From assembly GCA_963169675.1 (NCBI GenBank), contig CAUJFJ010000070.1:1-39873 (forward strand): DNA of 39,873 bases, given 5' to 3'. Below, piece by piece: positions 33,598 to 39,873 of the stretch. The notes below the pieces were generated by a model. The model saw only the letters and a list, made by a program, of their open reading frames with translations, was not told the DNA's origin and did no database searches. Each line of letters begins with the position of its first letter. The first letter of the stretch is position 1. This DNA is from Bacteroidota bacterium. GTDB taxonomy: Bacteria; Bacteroidota; Bacteroidia; AKYH767-A; OLB10. The position numbers and the translations under genes are program-made.

Positions 33598-35505
33598 TTA
33601 TTCTGAAACAACCGCTCCGCCTTTGTAGAGTTGCTTGCGATATTTTAAAGATGGAGAAATCACAAAAGGCCCTAAACCAAGTTTATCCCAAATTTCATCT
33701 ATTCTTGATATTGTTTTTTCATCGGAAGCAAGAATATTCGGCCAGTCTCTTTCAAATCCATCATGTTCTTTCGTTTTGCGAGTGCCATCAAATGCAATGT
33801 GGTTGACCCCTGTTCCGGTTTCATCTTTGTAAACAAAGTGATCACGTCTTGGATCCACATTATTTGCAAAACGCCATACAGCATCAGCAATATCATCCAC
33901 TTCCAAGGTGTGTTCCAGGAAAATGGCCACTTTTACTTTATTAAAATTGGTATTTTGAAAGATTTGTGCGCTTAAGTCACGAATATGATTTCGTTTATTC
34001 TTCTCAACTGCTATAAATACCATCGAAATTCCTAATGAAAGCAAACTGTCATTTATAGCTTTTATCTCTGGAAAAGAAGCTTGAATTTGGGTCTTATCAA
34101 TTCCGGAAGATGAAACAGCAAGGTAATTTGCTGCTGACTGAATTTCTTCAGGTAATTTTTTCGTAGCATCGAGTCCCATTTTCCCTCCAAAGGCCATCCT
34201 TGAACAAGAATGGTCCAATACATCAGTAGGTCCCTGAGAGAAAGTGAAATCACTGAACGGATCTGTGTTTTCTGAAATATATTTGGCTACTTCCAGTTGA
34301 TTATGTATGTTAACATGTTCATCAACCACAATCATCATTTTAGTGAACATCATTTGTCCGGCACCCCAAAGTGAATTCATTACTTTCAATGCCTGACCCG
34401 GATATTCTTTTCTGATTTTTACAATCACCAGATTGTGAAATACCCCTTCAACAGGAAGTATCATATCAATGATTTCAGGAACCATTGTCATTTTGATTGG
34501 AGCCAGAAAAATCCGCTCAGTAGCTTTACCTATCCAGGCATCTTCCTGTGGTGGTATACCAACAATGGTTGCCGGATACACAGCATCCTTACGATGTGTG
34601 ATTGCGGTTATATGAAATTTTGGATAATAATCGGTCAGTGAATAATAACCGGTATGATCTCCAAACGGACCTTCAAGTATAAAATCTTCCTCTGGATCAA
34701 CATAGCCCTCAATAATGATGTCGGCATCGGCAGGCACATACATATCCTGAGTAATGCATTTTACGAGTTCAACCCGCTTTTTGCGGATAAATCCGGCCAG
34801 CATAAACTCATCAACGCCATCCGGCAATGGAGCCGTGCCGCAGTAGGTGTATGCCGGATCTCCACCCAATGAAATAACTACCGGCATTCTTTGCTTTAGT
34901 TTCTTATATTCGTTAAAATGACGTGCCGAAACTTTATGCCTGTGCCAGTGCATTCCGGTTGTGACTTTATCGAATACCTGCATACGGTAAAGCCCTACAT
35001 TTCGAATGCCGGTTATAGGGTCCTTGGTTTGGATCACCGGTAACGTTATAAAAGGACCACCATCTTCCGGCCAGCAGGTAAGAACAGGAAATTGTGTGAT
35101 ATCAGGATCACTCATAACGACTTCCTGACATGCTCCTTTTCCACTAATTTGTTTTGGCATCCACGAAGCAACTTCTCCAAGTTGAGGAAGCAGTTTTAAT
35201 TTATCAAGGAAATTATTTTTAGGAGAAGTAAACGTTTTGAAAAGGGACTCAATTTGTTCTGAAATATCATCAAGCTTTTCTACTCCAAGAGCCATTGCCA
35301 TTCGATTTTCGGTTCCCATTGAATTAATCAGCAAGGGGAATTTATAGCCTGTATTTTCAAATAATAATGCCGGTCCGTATTGCTTGGAAACCCGATCGGT
35401 GATTTCTGTTATTTCCAGATGCGGATTAACATATTCCCGAATACGAACCAGTTCTCCAGCCGACTCCAGTGTATCTATGAAATGTTTTAAATTTTTATAA
35501 GCCAC
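33598..35505 (-). CDS. UbiD-family decarboxylase, possibly for menaquinone synthesis
   Basis: This 635-residue enzyme belongs to the prenylated-FMN-dependent UbiD family, which removes a carboxyl group from aromatic or alpha,beta-unsaturated acids. The conserved Glu-containing block LEGPFGDHTGYYS lies near residue 278, and GMHWHRHK, SLGGDPAYTY and the C-terminal SDFTFSQGPTDVLDHS are also present. It is longer than E. coli UbiD (about 490 residues); the extra length is mostly C-terminal. Because mqnD is present in the window, a role in the last steps of the futalosine pathway (decarboxylating a naphthoate) is plausible. That is inference, and the ubiquinone-type substrate is unlikely in this phylum. 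No partner UbiX-type flavin prenyltransferase gene lies nearby. Confidence 0.88.
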   Translation of the reverse strand: MAYKNLKHFIDTLESAGELVRIREYVNPHLEITEITDRVSKQYGPALLFENTGYKFPLLINSMGTENRMAMALGVEKLDDISEQIESLFKTFTSPKNNFLDKLKLLPQLGEVASWMPKQISGKGACQEVVMSDPDITQFPVLTCWPEDGGPFITLPVIQTKDPITGIRNVGLYRMQVFDKVTTGMHWHRHKVSARHFNEYKKLKQRMPVVISLGGDPAYTYCGTAPLPDGVDEFMLAGFIRKKRVELVKCITQDMYVPADADIIIEGYVDPEEDFILEGPFGDHTGYYSLTDYYPKFHITAITHRKDAVYPATIVGIPPQEDAWIGKATERIFLAPIKMTMVPEIIDMILPVEGVFHNLVIVKIRKEYPGQALKVMNSLWGAGQMMFTKMMIVVDEHVNIHNQLEVAKYISENTDPFSDFTFSQGPTDVLDHSCSRMAFGGKMGLDATKKLPEEIQSAANYLAVSSSGIDKTQIQASFPEIKAINDSLLSLGISMVFIAVEKNKRNHIRDLSAQIFQNTNFNKVKVAIFLEHTLEVDDIADAVWRFANNVDPRRDHFVYKDETGTGVNHIAFDGTRKTKEHDGFERDWPNILASDEKTISRIDEIWDKLGLGPFVISPSLKYRKQLYKGGAVVSE

Positions 35506-35633
35506 GATTTATTTATTTGTTTCTATCTAACAAAGAAGAATCACTATTGGTTTAATTTAATGCCAGAACTCCGCAAGAAATAATTGAATGTTCAGCATGC
35601 AATAGAAAAATCAATTAGAATAATCTGTCTAAG

Positions 35634-35659
35634 AAAAAAGGCAGGAAATTCCTGCCTTT
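35634..35659 (-). terminator. Intrinsic terminator after citrate synthase
   Basis: A perfect inverted repeat, AAAGGCAGG / CCTGCCTTT around a five-base AT loop (35637-35659), begins just 4 bases after the gltA stop codon. On the minus strand the stem runs into six T residues and then CTT, the classic rho-independent layout. Confidence 0.88.
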
Positions 35660-35663
35660 CGTT

Positions 35664-36992
35664 TTATGCTTTTGCTTCTGCTTCTGATGTTTCTTTCTTA
35701 ATCTTATTTAAAATCCATTCGGTAGTGACTGAACCGGGGCGCTCGATTGGAACTCCCAGTGCCCGATCCCAAAGCAAGGAAGTTAATACTCCGATTGCCC
35801 GTGAGACACCAAACAATACAGTGTAAAAGTCGTATTCTGTCAATCCATAATGAATCAGCAAAATCCCTGAATGTGCATCCACATTTGGCCATGGGTTTTT
35901 AATCTTGCCGGTACTTTTCAGAATCTCAGGTGTTACTTCATACAGCAATTGTACAATTTTGAAAAGTTCATCATCAGCCATATTAGCCTTTGCAAACTCC
36001 TGCTGAGCTGTATATCGTGGATCTGTTTTTCTTAAAACAGCATGTCCATATCCCGGAATCACCCGTCCTTCGGCTAAAGTTTTCTTAATGAATTCGGCTA
36101 TTTGTTCCTTAGTTGGAACACCATTAAATTCTTCTCGTAAATCCAGAATCCATCTGGCAACTTCCTGAGCTGCTAATCCGTGCAGCGGACCGGCAAGTCC
36201 GTTCATTCCGGCAGCAAGTGAGAGATAGGCATCGCTTAATGCAGAACCAACCAGGTGTGTTGTGTGCGCTGAAACGTTACCGCCTTCGTGATCGACATGG
36301 ATCGTTAGATACAAACGCATGAGTTTGCGGAAGTCGAGTGCTTCATAGCCAAGCATGTGTGCAAAATTGCCTGCCCAATCTAATTTCGGATTAGGTTCAA
36401 TATGAATTCCGTCTTTGTAGGTTTTTCTATAGATGTATGCAGCAATTCTGGGCAGTCGGGCAATCAGGTTCATGATGTCCTCGTACATTGGATCCCAGTA
36501 TTCCTTTTTATTCATCCCTTCACGATACTTTTGGGCAAAAACTGATTCGGTTTGCAATGCCATGATGGCCATGCTAAACTGAGTCATTGGATGCGTTTTT
36601 GCTGGAAGCATATCCAACATATCGAAAACGTGCTTTGGGACGTTCGCACGCTTCATCCATTCGTTATTAACGTTGATGACCTCTTCAAGAGTCGGGATTT
36701 CACCGGTAAGCAATAAATAAAATATTCCTTCCGGCAATGGCTCCGGACCTTCTTTCGAAACTGGCAGCTTCTCTCTTAATTCAGGAATCGAATAACCTCT
36801 GAACCGGATACCTTCTTCTGCATCAAGTTTGGATGTTTCCGTGATCATTCCGATCATGCCTTTCATGCCGGAATAAACCTGTTCTATGGTATATTGACCA
36901 AGTACGATTTCTCCGTGTTCCTTCACCAGCTTCCTGGTTTGCTCGGCCATCGGCATGGCTTTCGAAGCAAATTTGTCTTTTAATTTGTCCAT
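35664..36992 (-). CDS. gltA: Citrate synthase, mitochondrial (eukaryotic) type
   Basis: This enzyme condenses oxaloacetate and acetyl-CoA to citrate at the entry to the TCA cycle. The 442 residues carry all three catalytic positions: His in GPLHGLA, His in GYGHAVLRKTDPRY and Asp in NPWPNVDAHSG. The stretches HVDHEGGNVSAHTTHLVGS, SLAAGMNGLAGPLHGLA and YYTVLFGVSRA-like segments match mitochondrial citrate synthase much better than the E. coli-type hexameric enzyme. The family length also fits a mature mitochondrial enzyme. The start is the ATG at 36992. It is monocistronic or the end of the eno run, followed at once by a strong terminator. Confidence 0.96.
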   Translation of the reverse strand: MDKLKDKFASKAMPMAEQTRKLVKEHGEIVLGQYTIEQVYSGMKGMIGMITETSKLDAEEGIRFRGYSIPELREKLPVSKEGPEPLPEGIFYLLLTGEIPTLEEVINVNNEWMKRANVPKHVFDMLDMLPAKTHPMTQFSMAIMALQTESVFAQKYREGMNKKEYWDPMYEDIMNLIARLPRIAAYIYRKTYKDGIHIEPNPKLDWAGNFAHMLGYEALDFRKLMRLYLTIHVDHEGGNVSAHTTHLVGSALSDAYLSLAAGMNGLAGPLHGLAAQEVARWILDLREEFNGVPTKEQIAEFIKKTLAEGRVIPGYGHAVLRKTDPRYTAQQEFAKANMADDELFKIVQLLYEVTPEILKSTGKIKNPWPNVDAHSGILLIHYGLTEYDFYTVLFGVSRAIGVLTSLLWDRALGVPIERPGSVTTEWILNKIKKETSEAEAKA

Positions 36993-37117
36993 TTTATACT
37001 AATCGGCACTGAAAATTGATTTTCTTTATTCTGTCTATATTATAGCTTGCGAAATTACGATCCATGAAGGCAAAATGCAAATGAATATCAATTAAACTTT
37101 TGCACTTTTCGAATTGT

Positions 37118-37432
37118 TTAATATCCTTTGATTGGAACCGGTTTTGTTCGCTTTTGCTTGAATTTTTCATCCTTAATGTCCAATTCAACTATCATAATAA
37201 TCAAACTGATAACAAAGCCAATTACAATCAGCGTCCAAAACGCTTTTTCTGCAATTTTCATTGCTTTTTTCTTGGCGCTGGGTTTTTTCTTAATGCGGAT
37301 GCGTTTTCGGATTCTGATGCGCCGACGTTTCCGCCCGGAGTGACTACCCGTGCTTTCATCAATGATTTCCGGCTCCTGGCTTTCCCCGGATTCTTCTTCC
37401 GGAATATCAGGATTGTTTTTATCTGAGGACAT
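37118..37432 (-). CDS. Small single-pass membrane protein with charge-segregated N-terminus
   Basis: This 104-residue protein of unknown function starts 3 bases after the enolase stop, so it is almost surely co-transcribed with eno. The first about 30 residues are strongly acidic (many Glu and Asp). A tract of about 20 residues follows that is nearly all Arg, Lys and Ile in alternation (RKRRRIRIRKRIRIKKK), then another Lys-rich segment. One membrane helix (FWTLIVIGFVISLIIMIVEL, about residues 65-84) and a basic tail come last. By the positive-inside rule the long N-terminal part should be cytosolic. The basic tract could bind nucleic acid, phospholipid or ribosomes. No family was recognised. 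Confidence 0.8.
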   Translation of the reverse strand: MSSDKNNPDIPEEESGESQEPEIIDESTGSHSGRKRRRIRIRKRIRIKKKPSAKKKAMKIAEKAFWTLIVIGFVISLIIMIVELDIKDEKFKQKRTKPVPIKGY

Positions 37433-37435
37433 GGC

Positions 37436-38734
<1,299 letters not shown>

Positions 38735-38784
38735 TTATAGTATTGAAAATTAACGTTTTATAAATTCAACTGGATTGTAGGCAA

Positions 38785-38792
38785 CAAATTTA
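38785..38792 (-). promoter_or_regulatory. Candidate -7 box for eno
   Basis: Read on the minus strand this is TAAATTTG, a full TAnnTTTG match. Transcription would start near 38778, with a leader of about 50 bases. No clear -33 element was seen at the expected spacing. Confidence 0.4.
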
Positions 38793-38847
38793 TAACATTG
38801 AGGGCTAATAGCATACTAGCATTCATGTTTTCTTCACCTGAAATTTC

Positions 38848-38855
38848 TATTTTTG
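38848..38855 (+). promoter_or_regulatory. Candidate -7 box for the HYC_CC_PP-like gene
   Basis: TATTTTTG is a full TAnnTTTG match 48 bases ahead of the ATG at 38904. The -33 element is weak: only a TTTT run, 16 bases upstream. Confidence 0.4.
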
Positions 38856-38903
38856 CGTAAATCCTGAAAAATCAACCCTATTAATTCACTGAAATTTCCA
38901 AAT

Positions 38904-39302
38904 ATGTCCCGACGATTTCTTTCGGTATTGCTTGTTTTGGTAATTCTGGTTTCATCCGTTGGAATTGCTCAGGTTACTCACATTTGCAAAATGGCCCTTA
39001 CCGGAATGGAAAAGGTTCCTTGTGAGGACGAATCTGCAGATCTGCATTCTTGTTGTTCAACTGAACAAGCTGCAGATGAATCTTGTTGCAGTAATAAAAT
39101 CGCTGTTTTTAAGTCTGAAATTACCTCAACCACTCAACCTGTGTTGACCGCCCCAATCCCGGCAATCTTGGCTTTGCTTGAACTTTTTCAGTTTTATCCT
39201 GAATCCTGTATTTCTTTTGAATGCAATCGCGTTCCATCTGCCTATACTTCCGGATTATGTTCTGAACCCATTTTCATAGAATTCCAAAGTTTGTTGATTT
39301 GA
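38904..39302 (+). CDS. Small secreted Cys-rich protein, HYC_CC_PP-like
   Basis: This 132-residue protein has a clear signal peptide (MSRRFLSVLLVLVILVSSVGIAQ). The mature part carries THICKM, VPCEDE, HSCC and ESCC within about 45 residues, then a hydrophobic stretch and a C-terminal half with three more Cys. The His-x-Cys and two Cys-Cys pairs resemble the Bacteroidota family annotated as HYC_CC_PP, which is often found directly upstream of TonB-dependent receptors; that arrangement is seen here, 70 bases apart. The Cys/His content suggests metal (perhaps copper or zinc) or redox chemistry at the cell envelope, but no function is established. The family assignment is from pattern memory. Confidence 0.75.
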   Translation: MSRRFLSVLLVLVILVSSVGIAQVTHICKMALTGMEKVPCEDESADLHSCCSTEQAADESCCSNKIAVFKSEITSTTQPVLTAPIPAILALLELFQFYPESCISFECNRVPSAYTSGLCSEPIFIEFQSLLI

Positions 39303-39372
39303 GCTTGTTTTAAACCAATTCTCTACCGGTGTACAACCTGGTGTGATTTTTTTACGTTTAAAACCAAGTTTC

Positions 39373-39873
39373 ATGAAAAAAATAAGACTGTTTATATGCT
39401 TACTTTGTGGGTTCTGTATAGGAATCTTTAATACTGTTGTTGGCCAATCTGCAATAATTAAAGGATCTGTATTTGAAAAGGGCTCTACAAAAATTGAAAG
39501 AATTCCACTTCCGGGTGCTACCGTTTTGTTAGTTGGATCTGGAATCGGAACTGTGACCGGTGCCGAAGGTGATTTTGAATTGACTGTATCACAAAATTAC
39601 CCTGTTACTGTCATAGTTAGCTATATCGGATACAAAGCTGATACGCTCGTTATAGAAAATATCAATCCAGTTAAGATATTTCTCGCCCGGTCGGTCGAGC
39701 TCAATGAAGTCACTATTGAAGGCCGACAAGATGCAACCATGATATCCACAATTATGCCTTTGAATGTGGAGCAGGTGACTCAAAAAGAACTTCTGAAAGC
39801 AGCCTGCTGCAATCTCTCAGAATCATTTGAAACCAATGCCTCTGTGAATGTTGCATATTCTGATGCTGTGACT
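39373..39873 (+). CDS. TonB-dependent outer-membrane receptor, 3' partial
   Basis: The 167 N-terminal residues run off the window with no stop. A signal peptide (MKKIRLFICLLCGFCIGIFNTVVGQ) precedes a carboxypeptidase-regulatory-like domain (SAIIKGSVFEKG ... PLPGATVLLVGSGIGTVTGAEGDFEL ... VSYIGYKADTLVI, about residues 26-105). Next come an ELNEVTIEGR linker and the start of the plug domain with LKAACCNLSESFETNASVNVAYSDAVT. The Cys-Cys in the plug is unusual. Together with the Cys-rich protein upstream it hints at uptake of a metal or metal complex, which is inference. The beta-barrel lies outside the window. Confidence 0.9.
   Translation, partial: MKKIRLFICLLCGFCIGIFNTVVGQSAIIKGSVFEKGSTKIERIPLPGATVLLVGSGIGTVTGAEGDFELTVSQNYPVTVIVSYIGYKADTLVIENINPVKIFLARSVELNEVTIEGRQDATMISTIMPLNVEQVTQKELLKAACCNLSESFETNASVNVAYSDAVT

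Noticed and set aside
37118-37432. FtsB/DivIC, which often follows eno
   Set aside because: The membrane helix is near the C-terminus and no periplasmic coiled coil follows, the opposite of FtsB.

Overview
This 39.9 kb window is a chromosomal piece of a Bacteroidota genome. It could be a Chitinophagales-, Saprospirales- or Cytophagales-like lineage, but that level is only a guess. The evidence is the fused CcoNO oxidase subunit, the ccoI/ccoS/ccoNO/ccoQ/ccoP/ccoG/ccoH order, a futalosine-pathway menaquinone gene (mqnD), the alaS / M23 peptidase / MerR neighbourhood, a Cys-rich HYC_CC_PP-like protein next to a carboxypeptidase-regulatory-domain TonB receptor, few Shine-Dalgarno sequences, and several TAnnTTTG -7 promoter boxes. 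No tRNA, rRNA, insertion sequence, prophage or CRISPR array was seen.

Layout. 1-4.3 kb (+): an ABC exporter pair (ATPase cut off at the left edge, then permease), a Ppx/GppA phosphatase, and a sigma-54-type response regulator preceded by a seven-copy heptamer repeat. 4.4-8.5 kb: alaS (-) divergent from a membrane-anchored M23 peptidase and a MerR-type regulator (+). 8.5-12.6 kb (-): a likely operon AI-2E-type permease > mqnD > hldD > gtrA-like > patatin. 12.6-24.7 kb (+): a 324-base leader followed by a compact three-gene biosynthetic cluster. 24.7-33.4 kb (-): a complete cbb3 oxidase locus with both structural and assembly genes. 33.6-38.7 kb (-): UbiD-family decarboxylase, a mitochondrial-type citrate synthase, a small membrane protein and enolase. 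38.9-39.9 kb (+): the HYC_CC_PP-like protein and the start of a TonB-dependent receptor.

The most unusual content is the 11.7 kb biosynthetic cluster. Protein 1 has domains A-PCP-KS-AT-ACP-aminotransferase, protein 2 has C-A-PCP-TE, and the third gene is an Sfp-type phosphopantetheinyl transferase. By eye the two adenylation codes read as proline (DVQFIAHVVK) and asparagine (DLTKIGEVGK). Co-linear logic predicts Pro, extended by malonate, aminated at the beta carbon, and then joined to Asn. The order ACP-aminotransferase-C-A(Asn) matches the middle of the iturin/mycosubtilin starter synthetase, but with a proline starter in place of a fatty acid. The terminal thioesterase is atypical: Cys replaces the nucleophilic Ser, Asn stands where the catalytic Asp is expected, and no His is present at the usual place.

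The respiratory locus appears to be oxygen- or redox-regulated. Two identical-format FNR/CRP-like half-site pairs (TGAC-N4-GTCA) lie upstream of ccoI and ccoS. Each has a TAnnTTTG box downstream, at spacings that fit activation from about -41 and about -62. Menaquinone synthesis (mqnD, perhaps the UbiD-family enzyme), the cbb3 oxidase and citrate synthase together describe an aerobic or microaerobic respiratory metabolism.
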